From DASYGT01 sp035999365 (GTDB lineage Bacteria > Actinomycetota > Actinomycetes > Mycobacteriales > Jatrophihabitantaceae), in the NCBI GenBank assembly GCA_035999365.1, contig DASYGT010000041.1, positions 1 to 51,329 on the forward strand: a DNA stretch of 51,329 nt. Reading direction: 5' to 3'. The notes under the pieces are model-generated. The model was not told the origin of the DNA. It searched no databases and saw only the letters and a list, made by a program, of their open reading frames with translations. Position numbers and translations under genes: made by a program. Numbering within the stretch: the first letter of the stretch is position 1; each line of letters begins with the position of its first letter. Below are positions 31,919-40,027 of the stretch, one piece after another.

Positions 31919-32616
31919 TGTCCGGTCCCCTCTCTCAGTGCGGTTGTCGCGGGCTGGTCGCCGAGTTCGGCGCCGATGGCCTGCGCCTCGCGGCAGACGA
32001 TGCGTCCGTAGGTCTGCATCGTCTTGTCGTCGATCCGATAGGTCGGCCCGAGCAGGCTGAGCGCACCGGCGACGCCACCGGGGCGGCGAATCGGCGCGGC
32101 GATGGCCGTGACGTCCGGCTCGTGACGGTCGCGCTCGGCGACGTATCCGACCGCAGGTACGTCCCCCGTCAGCGCGCGCCCCACAGCGAGGTTCTCGAAC
32201 GGCATCGAGCGCCCCACCCAGCTCGTGTGCCGTACGGCGTGGGTTCCCTCCACCATCGCGATGTACACGGCCGTCTCGTTCGGCCCGGCGATGCTGAGGT
32301 AGGTCGTCTCACCGGTAGCAGCGACGATGCGTTGCATCGCGGGATGAGCCAGCCGTACGAGCGATTGGCGCCCGAGCGCGTAGGCACCCAGCTGAATCAG
32401 CGTCGCTCCTGCGCTGAAGGAGCCGGATGCGTCGCGTACCACGAAGCCGCTCGTCTCCAGGGTGCGCAGCAAGCGCAGGGCGGTGCTCGGCGGCAGGTGC
32501 GCGCGGCGGGCGCACTCGGACAGGCTGATCGATCCCCGCGTGCACACCTCGGCCAGCAGTCCGAGCGCGCGCTCGACCGTGCGTGTCGATCCCCCGCCTG
32601 GCGACATGGTCGTCAC
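31915..32616 (-). CDS. IclR family transcriptional regulator
   Basis: 233 residues. N-terminal winged helix (TRTVERALGLLAEVCTRGSI, SLSECARRAHLPPSTALRLL, RTLETSGFVVRD) and a C-terminal ligand domain (TGETTYLSIAGPNETAVYIA, MPFENLAVGRALTGD, AIAAPIRRPGGVAGALSLLG). IclR proteins respond to small metabolites and often control the catabolic genes beside them. First gene of the importer operon (GTGA overlap) and divergent from the HAL/PAL homologue, so it probably controls both directions. GTG at 32616 is used; an ATG three codons in is an alternative. The effector is unknown. Confidence 0.93.
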   Translation of the reverse strand: MTTMSPGGGSTRTVERALGLLAEVCTRGSISLSECARRAHLPPSTALRLLRTLETSGFVVRDASGSFSAGATLIQLGAYALGRQSLVRLAHPAMQRIVAATGETTYLSIAGPNETAVYIAMVEGTHAVRHTSWVGRSMPFENLAVGRALTGDVPAVGYVAERDRHEPDVTAIAAPIRRPGGVAGALSLLGPTYRIDDKTMQTYGRIVCREAQAIGAELGDQPATTALREGTGQ

Positions 32617-32802
32617 CCGGTGTCACCCCCGCCCCTGGGCCCCAGGACCACGTTTCATCACGTGCAACGCGATTGCCGTTCCGCGGTACGCAACCACACT
32701 CTGCCGACAAGGAAAACCCGGTTTCGGTGTGCCCCCCGGATTCGATACCTCCCTGTAACCAGGGACCTGGCAGGCTGCCTACTCCTAGGCCACGATGGAC
32801 CG
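32617..32802. promoter_or_regulatory. Divergent control region, IclR-importer operon / HAL-PAL homologue
   Basis: 186 bp with three dyads: CCTGGG-C-CCCAGG (32634-32646), the near-palindrome GTTCCGCGGTAC (32678-32689), and CCAGG-GA-CCTGG close to 32758-32769. Any could be the IclR operator; the central one most resembles actinobacterial IclR/GntR half-site spacing, which is inference. CACGAT (32791-32796) lies 6 nt before the GTG of the rightward gene, a possible leaderless -10. Confidence 0.4.
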
Positions 32803-34221
32803 GTGATCGTGGTCGACGGAAGGCATCTATCGACGCGCGACATCGCCGTCCTGGCACATCGCGGGGACACGGCCGACATCGCCGCCGAGGCACGCGAGCG
32901 GATGCTCGCCTCCTACGAGTTCGGCGAACGCACCGTCACGCAACGCCCGATCTACGGGCGCTCGACGGGCGTCGGGGCCAACCGCGACGTCGTGCTCGCC
33001 GATCCTGACGCGCAGGCCGATGCGTTGATGCGCAGCCATGCAACCACCGCGGGCGAGCTGCGCAGCCGCGAACGCATCCGCGCGATGCTCGCCGTCCGGT
33101 TGAACCAGCTGGCCTCGGGGGGCAGCGGCGCGTCTCCGGCCGTCCTCGACGCACTGCACCGCATGCTCGCCGACGACTGCCTGCCGCCGGTGCGCGAACT
33201 GGGCAGTATCGGTACCGGCGACCTGCCGGCTCTGGCCATCACGGCGCTCGCGCTGGCCGGACTCGTACCCACCATGCCCCCGATCGCAACAACGGTCCCC
33301 ATGGGTATCGGCGACGCGCTGCCCTTCATGAGCAGCAACGCAGCGACGATCGGTGATGCCGCACTCGCCGTGGTCGACGTGCGTGACCTCGCGTATTCGG
33401 CGCTCGTCGTCGGAGCACTCACCTTCGTCGCTGTCGACGGCAACATCGAGGCGTTCGATCCGGCAGTGGAACTCGTCACGCCGTTCGAGGGATCCCGCTT
33501 CGTCTGCCGCACGATCCGCCGGCTCGTGTCGTCAGACCAGCGGGCCGCACGCATTCAGGATCAGTTCGGGCTTCGCACCCTGCCGCAGGTGCACGGCGCG
33601 CTGCTCGATCAGCTGGCCCTGCTCGATCGCACGATTGTCGGCATGGCCAATGCGCCGGCCGAGAACCCTGTGCTCCTGCCACAGCTCGGGCTCGCCCATC
33701 ACGGCGGGTTCCATGCCGCCCATCTTGCACAGTCCTTGGACAGCACCGCGCTCTCGATCGCCGAGGCTGCGCAGCTGTCCTTCGCGCGGCTCACGATGCT
33801 GAGCGAGCCTGCCGTCACCGGCCTGCCGGCATTCCTCGGCGACGGAACGCCGGGGGCATCCGGCGTGATGGTCGTCGAGTACGTCGCGGCCTCGGCATTG
33901 GCCCGCCTGCGCGCGGCGGCAACGCCGGCGAGCCTGCAGAGCGTCACGCTCTCGCGCGGGATCGAGGAGGACGCGAGCATCGCCGCGCTCGCCGCCGTGC
34001 AGGTGATGCAAGCGGTGGCGGATCTTCGCGTCGTCGTCGCGTGCGAGCTGGTCGCTGCCGTGCGCTGCATTCGCATGCGACTGCTTACGGCGCCGGCAGG
34101 CCTCGTCGCCGCCCTCGCCGACTGCGCGAAGCTGAGTGCGGACATTCACGATCGCGATCTCACCGAGGATCTCGACGTGGCGGGCGAGATCCTTCGCGAC
34201 CTCGTCGTGTCAGCCGCCTGA
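32803..34221 (+). CDS. HAL/PAL/TAL family ammonia-lyase homologue with altered MIO triad
   Basis: 472 residues from GTG 32803. It aligns along its length with histidine/phenylalanine ammonia-lyases: catalytic-Tyr loop YGRSTGVGANRD (Tyr51), AENPVLL, GGFHAAHLAQSLDSTALSIA, EPAVTGLPAFL and the C-terminal TPASLQSVTLSRGIEEDASI. But where HutH has GSVGASGDLAPLA, this reads GSIGTGDLPALA (134-145): one residue shorter, so the Ala-Ser-Gly that forms the MIO cofactor is replaced by Gly-Thr-Gly. The downstream Gln-Glu pair also differs. It may be a non-standard lyase or a non-enzymatic paralogue; naming it HutH is not justified. Position opposite an IclR gene and near hutF suggests an amino-acid catabolic role. 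The longer upstream frame crosses the IclR gene and is rejected. Confidence 0.85.
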   Translation: MIVVDGRHLSTRDIAVLAHRGDTADIAAEARERMLASYEFGERTVTQRPIYGRSTGVGANRDVVLADPDAQADALMRSHATTAGELRSRERIRAMLAVRLNQLASGGSGASPAVLDALHRMLADDCLPPVRELGSIGTGDLPALAITALALAGLVPTMPPIATTVPMGIGDALPFMSSNAATIGDAALAVVDVRDLAYSALVVGALTFVAVDGNIEAFDPAVELVTPFEGSRFVCRTIRRLVSSDQRAARIQDQFGLRTLPQVHGALLDQLALLDRTIVGMANAPAENPVLLPQLGLAHHGGFHAAHLAQSLDSTALSIAEAAQLSFARLTMLSEPAVTGLPAFLGDGTPGASGVMVVEYVAASALARLRAAATPASLQSVTLSRGIEEDASIAALAAVQVMQAVADLRVVVACELVAAVRCIRMRLLTAPAGLVAALADCAKLSADIHDRDLTEDLDVAGEILRDLVVSAA

Positions 34222-34267
34222 CGCCCTGGGCCGAGCGGTCAATCGCGCGACGTTCTGCGCTGCCGTA

Positions 34268-34771
34268 TCACTCGGTGTCGGGTTTGCGTTCGAGCCCGGC
34301 CAGCCGGCGGGCGATCCCGGCGCCCGGCAGTTCCCCGAGAATCGCGATGATGCGTTCGACGGTCGTGTTCAAGATGGCGACCTGCTTCTGCGTATCCGTT
34401 GCGGCGCGCAGAGCCGGCAGCGCCTCCTTGCGAAGCGCGTCCAGAACAGCCGGCATCTCACGGAGCGTCGGCAGGTCCAGCGTCGTGGCGATGCGGTCGA
34501 GGGTGGGGGTGACCTGCTCGAGCGGAGCGATGAGCTGACTGGTGGCGCCTTCGATCTTCGTCACCACCTTGTCCAGGCGCATGACGGTCTGGTTGAACCG
34601 TTCGAGCGAATCGTTGAAGGTCTTCATCGTGGCGGGCAGCTGGCCCACCAGCCGGGCGTTCTGCTCCACGAGCTCCTGCAGCCATTGCGCTTGGCTGTCC
34701 GCCTGCCTGACGAGATCGCCCACCACGGGGATCGCTCCGACTGCTGCCGGCACTCGCGTGTTCTTGGCCAC
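34268..34771 (-). CDS. Coiled-coil/amphipathic helical protein of unknown function
   Basis: 167 residues from GTG 34771 (VAKNTRVPAAVGAIPVVGDL). A short start with small hydrophobic residues is followed by long helices with heptad character: VRQADSQAQWLQELVEQNAR, FNDSLERFNQTVMRLDKVVT, IEGATSQLIAPLEQVTPTLD. The pattern resembles phasin-like or membrane-contacting helical bundles, but no family is recognised. It diverges from the Fe-S reductase gene. A frame extended to 34903 would run through that gene's control region and is not favoured. Confidence 0.65.
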   Translation of the reverse strand: MAKNTRVPAAVGAIPVVGDLVRQADSQAQWLQELVEQNARLVGQLPATMKTFNDSLERFNQTVMRLDKVVTKIEGATSQLIAPLEQVTPTLDRIATTLDLPTLREMPAVLDALRKEALPALRAATDTQKQVAILNTTVERIIAILGELPGAGIARRLAGLERKPDTE

Positions 34772-34907
34772 GGCTGATTCATAGCCCCTGGTCAGCCTGC
34801 TGTCACGTCCATCCCCCGGCGTGTGACGTTTCGGCCCGCGAGTGGTTACCGGCGAATAGCTGCTAATAGGCTCAGCAGGTTCACCGGACGCAGAGGAGAC
34901 CATCCCC

Positions 34908-37256
34908 GTGGCGCCACACCCGCTCTACGCCGCTTCCCGCTCCATCGCCGGCGGCATCGGCGACTGGGTCTACACCGCGCCCGGTGTGCTGCGGATCGTC
35001 CTGGCGCTGGCGATGCTGATCGTCACCGTTGCCGTCGCTGCTCGGCGCATCGCGTGGCTGGTGTCGCTCATCCGCTCCGGGCGACCGGCCCGAGGCCGCA
35101 CCGACAACATCGGCGAACGGGTCAAGGACCAGGTGATCGAGGTCTTCGGCCAGAAGCGGCTGCTGAAGTGGAACGCGCCGGGCATCGCGCACTTCTTCAC
35201 CTTCTGGGGCTTCGTGATCCTCGGCCTGACGATCGTCGAGGCGTTCGGCGCACTCGTCATCAGCAAGGACTTCGCGTTCCCGATCTTCGGGCACGCACGT
35301 TGGCTGGGCTTCCTGGAGGACTTCTTCGCCGTCGCGGTGCTGCTCGCGATCATCTGGTTCGCGATCAACCGCTTGCGCAACGCGCCGGAGCGCAAGAGCC
35401 GCGCGAGCCGGTTCTACGGATCGCATACCGGCCCGGCCTGGGTCATCCTGGGCATGATCGCGCTGGTCGTCATCACGCTGCTGCTGTACCGCGGCGCCCA
35501 GTACAACACCGGCCACTTCCCGTGGGGGCACTCCAAGTGGCCCTTCGCGTCGTACCTCGTCGCGAAAGCGCTCGGAACGGGCGCCTACAACCAGGGCGTC
35601 GAGACGTTCTTCCTGCTCGCTCAGATGGCTGTGATCTTCGGATTCACGATCATCGTCACGTACTCCAAGCACCTGCACATCGCCACCGCACCGCTGAACG
35701 TGCTCACCAAGCGCGAGCCGATCGCCCTCGGCGCGCTGCTGCCGGTCACCGACGCCGAGGGCCTGCCCATCGACTTCGCGGACGTCGAGAACCTGTCCGA
35801 GGACACCGTCTTCGGCAAGGGCAAGATCGAGGACTTCAGCTGGAAGGGCTATCTCGACTTCGCGACCTGCACCGAGTGCGGCCGCTGTCAGTCGCAGTGC
35901 CCTGCCTGGAACACCGACAAGCCGCTGTCGCCGAAGCTGCTGATCATGGATCTTCGTGATCACCTGTTCGCGAAGGCGCCGTACATCCTCGACGGCAAGG
36001 AGATCGATCCCAACGTCACGATCGACAGCAAGCTCGACGAGCACCATGTTCCCGAGGCGGGCTTCCCCCGAGTGCTCGGCTCCGGACCCGATCAGGCCGC
36101 CCGCCCGCTCGTCGGAGATCTCGCCTCCGGCGGTCTCATCGACCCGGACGTGCTGTGGTCGTGCACGACCTGTGGCGCCTGTGTCGAACAGTGCCCGGTC
36201 GACATCGAACACATCGATCACATCGTCGATATGCGCCGCTACCAGGTGCTGATCGAATCCTCCTTCCCGTCCGAGGCCGGCGTCATGCTGCGCAACCTCG
36301 AGAACAAGGGCAACCCCTGGGGCATGGCCGACAAGGGGCGCGACGAGTGGATGGACGGTCTCGGCTTCGAGGTTCGCCGAGCCGTGCCGGGCACCAAGTT
36401 GGACGCCGACGTCGACTACCTCTTCTGGGTCGGCTGCGCGGGTGCCCTCGAAGACCGTTCCAAGCGTGTGACGAAGGCGTTCGCCGAACTGCTCCATGTT
36501 GCCGGCGTCGAATTCGCCGTGCTCGGTTCGGCAGAGACGTGTACAGGCGATCCCGCACGCCGCCTGGGCAATGAGTTCCTCTTCCAGATGCTCGGCATGC
36601 AGAATGTCGAGACGCTCAACTCGATCACCCGCGCCGAGCCGTTGAAGATCGTGGCGACCTGCCCGCACTGCTTCAACACGTTGGCGAACGAGTACCCGCA
36701 GCTCGGCGGCCACTTCGAGGTGATGCACCACACCCAGCTGCTCGGCAAGCTCGTCGCCGATGGCCGCCTTACCCCCGTCGAGCCGGTGGACAAGAGCGTG
36801 ACGTATCACGACCCGTGCTATCTCGGGCGGCACAACAAGGTCTACACGCCTCCGCGCGACGTCCTCGCCGCGATCCCGGCGCTGTCGTCACAGGAGATGC
36901 ACCGGTGCAAGGAGCGCGGCTTCTGCTGTGGCGCGGGCGGCGCTCGTTTCTGGATGGAAGAGAAGATCGGCAAGCGGATCAACCGCGAGCGCACGGACGA
37001 GGCGATCGGCCTGGACCCCGACCTCATCTCGACGGCCTGCCCGTTCTGCATGGTGATGCTGTCCGATGCCGTCACGGAGAAGAAGGCCGACGGGTCGGCG
37101 AAGGAGCACGTCCAGGTACTGGACGTGGCGCAGATCCTGCAGCAGTCGCTCGGCCGTCCCGCCTTGCCGCCGGAGCCTCCTGCCGCGCCGGAACCCGGGC
37201 CGGACACGACGCCTGAACCTGACCCGGAACCCGCGCCGTCGGTGAGTGGTTCCTGA
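34908..37256 (+). CDS. Membrane-anchored iron-sulfur (heterodisulfide-reductase-like) oxidoreductase
   Basis: 782 residues. The N-terminal half is a five- or six-helix membrane domain resembling a b-type cytochrome/nitrate reductase gamma unit (VLRIVLALAMLIVTVAVAAR, IAHFFTFWGFVILGLTIVEA, VILGMIALVVITLLLYRGAQ). Residues ~320-440 hold two 4Fe-4S motifs (CTECGRCQSQCP and CTTCGACVEQCP); the C-terminal part has two CCG domains (CPHCFN, DPCYLGRHNKVY, CCGAGGARFW). A Pro/Glu-rich tail closes it. Such proteins move electrons between the quinone pool and a cytoplasmic partner; a mycobacterial homologue is the iron-sulphur-binding reductase Rv0338c. GAGGAGA precedes the GTG. Its stop lies inside a 16-bp palindrome. 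Confidence 0.93.
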   Translation: MAPHPLYAASRSIAGGIGDWVYTAPGVLRIVLALAMLIVTVAVAARRIAWLVSLIRSGRPARGRTDNIGERVKDQVIEVFGQKRLLKWNAPGIAHFFTFWGFVILGLTIVEAFGALVISKDFAFPIFGHARWLGFLEDFFAVAVLLAIIWFAINRLRNAPERKSRASRFYGSHTGPAWVILGMIALVVITLLLYRGAQYNTGHFPWGHSKWPFASYLVAKALGTGAYNQGVETFFLLAQMAVIFGFTIIVTYSKHLHIATAPLNVLTKREPIALGALLPVTDAEGLPIDFADVENLSEDTVFGKGKIEDFSWKGYLDFATCTECGRCQSQCPAWNTDKPLSPKLLIMDLRDHLFAKAPYILDGKEIDPNVTIDSKLDEHHVPEAGFPRVLGSGPDQAARPLVGDLASGGLIDPDVLWSCTTCGACVEQCPVDIEHIDHIVDMRRYQVLIESSFPSEAGVMLRNLENKGNPWGMADKGRDEWMDGLGFEVRRAVPGTKLDADVDYLFWVGCAGALEDRSKRVTKAFAELLHVAGVEFAVLGSAETCTGDPARRLGNEFLFQMLGMQNVETLNSITRAEPLKIVATCPHCFNTLANEYPQLGGHFEVMHHTQLLGKLVADGRLTPVEPVDKSVTYHDPCYLGRHNKVYTPPRDVLAAIPALSSQEMHRCKERGFCCGAGGARFWMEEKIGKRINRERTDEAIGLDPDLISTACPFCMVMLSDAVTEKKADGSAKEHVQVLDVAQILQQSLGRPALPPEPPAAPEPGPDTTPEPDPEPAPSVSGS

Positions 37257-37261
37257 ACCAC
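37246..37261. promoter_or_regulatory. 16-bp palindrome over the Fe-S reductase stop, upstream of the DUF5318 gene
   Basis: GTGGTTC-CT-GAACCAC is a perfect palindrome (loop too short for a good hairpin, so more like an operator). Its centre lies about 48 bp upstream of the GTG at 37302, where TAACGT (37289-37294) at 7 nt from the start forms a probable leaderless promoter for the PBP operon. Confidence 0.35.
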
Positions 37262-37301
37262 GACGTGCCTAGGCGCATGACTGCCCAGTAACGTCGTCCG
37301 A

Positions 37302-37694
37302 GTGGCTGCGCAGCGCGACATCGTCGAGTACGCGCTACAGCGCCGTGCCTTGCTCGGTGAGGTCGCCACGGGGCGCCGCTCCCGGGATGAGGCATGCGAC
37401 GCTCACCCCTATCTCCTGCTGGCCGCCAAGCACTACGGCGAACCCGTCTCCCACCCGTGCCCGGTCTGTGCCCACAATCGGCAACGACACGTCCACTACG
37501 TGTACGGCCAATCGCTCGGCTCCATCGCCGGGCAGGCAAAGTCGGTCGGCGAACTGGCCCAGCTGGGCCGTGAGCGAGAGGAATTCGAGGTCTACGTCGT
37601 GGAGGTCTGTCCCGACTGCCGCTGGAACCACTTGGTGCGTTCGTTCGTCCTGGGGCTCCCGGCCCCCGGCGCACTGACCGCCGCGGACGGCTGA
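37302..37694 (+). CDS. DUF5318 family protein
   Basis: 130 residues. Four Cys in two CxxC pairs (HPCPVCAHN and VCPDCRWNH) suggest a zinc ribbon; other conserved parts are VEYALQRRALLGEVATGRRS, YLLLAAKHYGEPV and RSFVLG. Conserved next to class A PBP genes in actinobacteria (M. tuberculosis Rv0049 before ponA1), as here. Function unknown; RNA or protein binding is possible. GTG start with TAACGT 7 nt upstream suggests leaderless transcription. Its stop precedes the PBP GTG by one base. Confidence 0.88.
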   Translation: MAAQRDIVEYALQRRALLGEVATGRRSRDEACDAHPYLLLAAKHYGEPVSHPCPVCAHNRQRHVHYVYGQSLGSIAGQAKSVGELAQLGREREEFEVYVVEVCPDCRWNHLVRSFVLGLPAPGALTAADG

Positions 37695-37695
37695 C

Positions 37696-39981
37696 GTGAG
37701 CGAACGCCTGCAGCGGGGCGGCCCCAAACGGGTCAAGCCCGAGAGCGACATGCCCTTCAACGAACGGATGAAGCACCTGCCTACCTGGTGGAAGAAACGG
37801 CACGCCGCGAAGAAGCGCCGCCTGGCCGCGATGACCCGCAAGCGTCGGATCTGGCGCCGCGTCGGCGTTGTCGCGACCACGCTGCTCAGCCTCATCGCGC
37901 TCATGCTCGTCAGCACTGTGGTGCTCTTCTACACGCTGACCAACGTGCCTCGTCCAGAGACGCTCGCCCTGCCTCAGGTCGCCAAGATCCTGTATGCCAA
38001 TGGCACGACGCTGTCCACGATCGGCGATCAGAACCGCACGATCATCCGGCTCGATCAGGTGCCCCAGCAGGTTCGCTGGGAGGTGCTCGCAGCTGAAGAC
38101 CGTGGCTTCTACAGCGAGCCGGGAGTCTCCATCAAGGGCACGCTGCGCGCCGTCGCCTCCGACCTCACAGGCGGAGACACCCAGGGTGGATCGGGCATCA
38201 CCCAGCAGTACGTGAAGAACGCCTACCTCAACGACTCGCGAACGCTGAGCCGCAAGCTCAAGGAACTGATGATCGCCGTCAAGCTCGCGCGGCAGTACTC
38301 GAAGGACCAGATTCTCGAGTTCTACCTCAACCGCGTCTACTTCGGTCGCGGCGCTTACGGCATCGAGGCCGCTGCGCAGACGTACTTCGGCGTCGACATC
38401 AGCAAGGTCACCGTCGCGCAGGGTGCGGTCCTCGCTGCCTTGCTGCGCGCACCGAGCTACTACGACCCCGCCGTGAACCCAGCCGCCGCAAGGTCGAGAT
38501 GGCAGTACGTCCTCGACGGCATGGTCGCGACCAAGCACCTGACGCAGCAGCAGGAAGCGGCGGTGGTGTATCCCACGGCGCTCAAGCCGCGGGCGAGCAC
38601 ACTCGGCGCGACGGGCTGGGCAGCGCTCATCCAGTACCAGGTGCTGGCGGAGCTCGAGGCGCACGGCATCAGCCGAGACGACGTGATCAACAAGGGCATG
38701 ACGATCCGTACGACTATCGATCCGAGCGCGCAGAATGCGGCGGTGTCGGCAATCCAACAGACGTTCAGCAACCTGACCAAGCAGCAGCGCAACATGAAGA
38801 ACGCGCTCGTGGCCGTGAATCCGGCGACGGGCGCGGTGCTCGCGTACTACGGAGGACCGAACGGCAAGGACTACGCGGGAGTCGTCGACAACAACGACTA
38901 CGCGGGCATCGGCGCGCGACCGGCCGGTTCGTCGTTCAAGCCGTACACGCTGGCGACCGCTCTGACCGAGACGCTGCGCAAGACTGCGGGCGTTCCGCAC
39001 TACACGATCGACAGCTACGTCGACGGCAGTCAGTGCGTGCACATCACCGGTGTGAAGATCTGCAACGACCCGAGCGACGCGCCGTACAGCAGCAGCTCGA
39101 TCCAGGTGAAGCGGGCGATGTATTACTCGCTGAACACGACGTTCGATCAGATGGCCGAGGCCGTCGGACCCGATCAGGTCGCCAAGATCGCTCACGCAGC
39201 CGGCGTCTCGAAGACGATCGGCGGCAAGCCGACGCTGATGAACAGTGACGGGTCCACCAGCTTCGGCATCGGCATCGGCGACTATGCGGTGCACCCGATC
39301 GACCAAGCGGTCGGCTTCGCCACATTCGCGAACAACGGCGTGGCGAACGCCGCCTTCTTCGTACAGAAGGTGACGGCGTCAGACGGCTCCATCGTCTACG
39401 AGCACAAGGCGCAGCCCGTGCAGGCAGTCGACCCCAAGGTCGCCAACGACGTGACGCTGACGCTCGAGCCGATCGCCGCCAACGGCGACACGCCCATGAA
39501 CAACGGGCGGGTCGCGGCGGCCAAGACCGGCACCGAGGGCATCAGCACCAAGAGCAACGCCAACAGCGACGCGTGGCTGGTCGGCTACACGCCGCAGGTC
39601 AGCGCGGCGGTATGGGTGGGCAGTGGCGACTCCGTTCACCCGATCGTGAACAGCGGCGGCGGACCCGAGTACGGCCGTGACCTTCCGGGTAAGACGTGGA
39701 CGCTCTTCATGAACGCCTACCTCGCCAACAAGCCGAACCTGCCCATGGCGACGAAGCAGATGATCACCGGCGGTGAGAGCACTGCGCCGAAGCCGACCAA
39801 GTCACCGACGCCGACGCCGAGCAAGACCACTGCCGTGCCGACATTCACGCCGTCCACGGGGTTCTCCAGCTCTTCGGTCGCCCCGACGACGACCGCACCG
39901 ACGTCGACACCCTCGCCAACCTGCACGCCGGCTCTGGGTAAACCGTGCCCGCCGGGAGGGTCGCCGAGCGGTGGCCCGTAG
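37696..39981 (+). CDS. ponA: Class A penicillin-binding protein (bifunctional transglycosylase/transpeptidase)
   Basis: 761 residues. Polymerises and cross-links peptidoglycan outside the membrane. A basic cytoplasmic tail (WWKKRHAAKKRRLAAMTRKR) precedes one membrane span (VATTLLSLIALMLVSTVVLF). The glycosyltransferase domain has catalytic Glu134 in AAEDRGFYSEPGVS and GGSGITQQYVKNAYL, RKLKELMIAVKLA; the transpeptidase domain has Ser412-x-x-Lys (GSSFKPY), SLN (YYSLNTTF) and AKTGT. A Thr/Ser/Pro tail ends the protein, wall-spanning in type. The order DUF5318-PBP-GT87 is as at mycobacterial ponA1. The coding region follows the previous stop by one base. Confidence 0.96.
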   Translation: MSERLQRGGPKRVKPESDMPFNERMKHLPTWWKKRHAAKKRRLAAMTRKRRIWRRVGVVATTLLSLIALMLVSTVVLFYTLTNVPRPETLALPQVAKILYANGTTLSTIGDQNRTIIRLDQVPQQVRWEVLAAEDRGFYSEPGVSIKGTLRAVASDLTGGDTQGGSGITQQYVKNAYLNDSRTLSRKLKELMIAVKLARQYSKDQILEFYLNRVYFGRGAYGIEAAAQTYFGVDISKVTVAQGAVLAALLRAPSYYDPAVNPAAARSRWQYVLDGMVATKHLTQQQEAAVVYPTALKPRASTLGATGWAALIQYQVLAELEAHGISRDDVINKGMTIRTTIDPSAQNAAVSAIQQTFSNLTKQQRNMKNALVAVNPATGAVLAYYGGPNGKDYAGVVDNNDYAGIGARPAGSSFKPYTLATALTETLRKTAGVPHYTIDSYVDGSQCVHITGVKICNDPSDAPYSSSSIQVKRAMYYSLNTTFDQMAEAVGPDQVAKIAHAAGVSKTIGGKPTLMNSDGSTSFGIGIGDYAVHPIDQAVGFATFANNGVANAAFFVQKVTASDGSIVYEHKAQPVQAVDPKVANDVTLTLEPIAANGDTPMNNGRVAAAKTGTEGISTKSNANSDAWLVGYTPQVSAAVWVGSGDSVHPIVNSGGGPEYGRDLPGKTWTLFMNAYLANKPNLPMATKQMITGGESTAPKPTKSPTPTPSKTTAVPTFTPSTGFSSSSVAPTTTAPTSTPSPTCTPALGKPCPPGGSPSGGP

Positions 39982-40027
39982 ATATCGACCGTAATCGTCG
40001 CGGTAGGCCACATGCCAGGATGAGGCC

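Noticed and set aside
32122..32802. N-terminal extension of the HAL/PAL homologue
   Set aside because: It lies antisense to the IclR gene and has no similarity to lyase N-termini; the GTG at 32803 starts the family domain.
37072..39306. 744-codon minus-strand frame opposite the PBP gene
   Set aside because: Arg/Val/Asp-rich shadow of the PBP reading frame.
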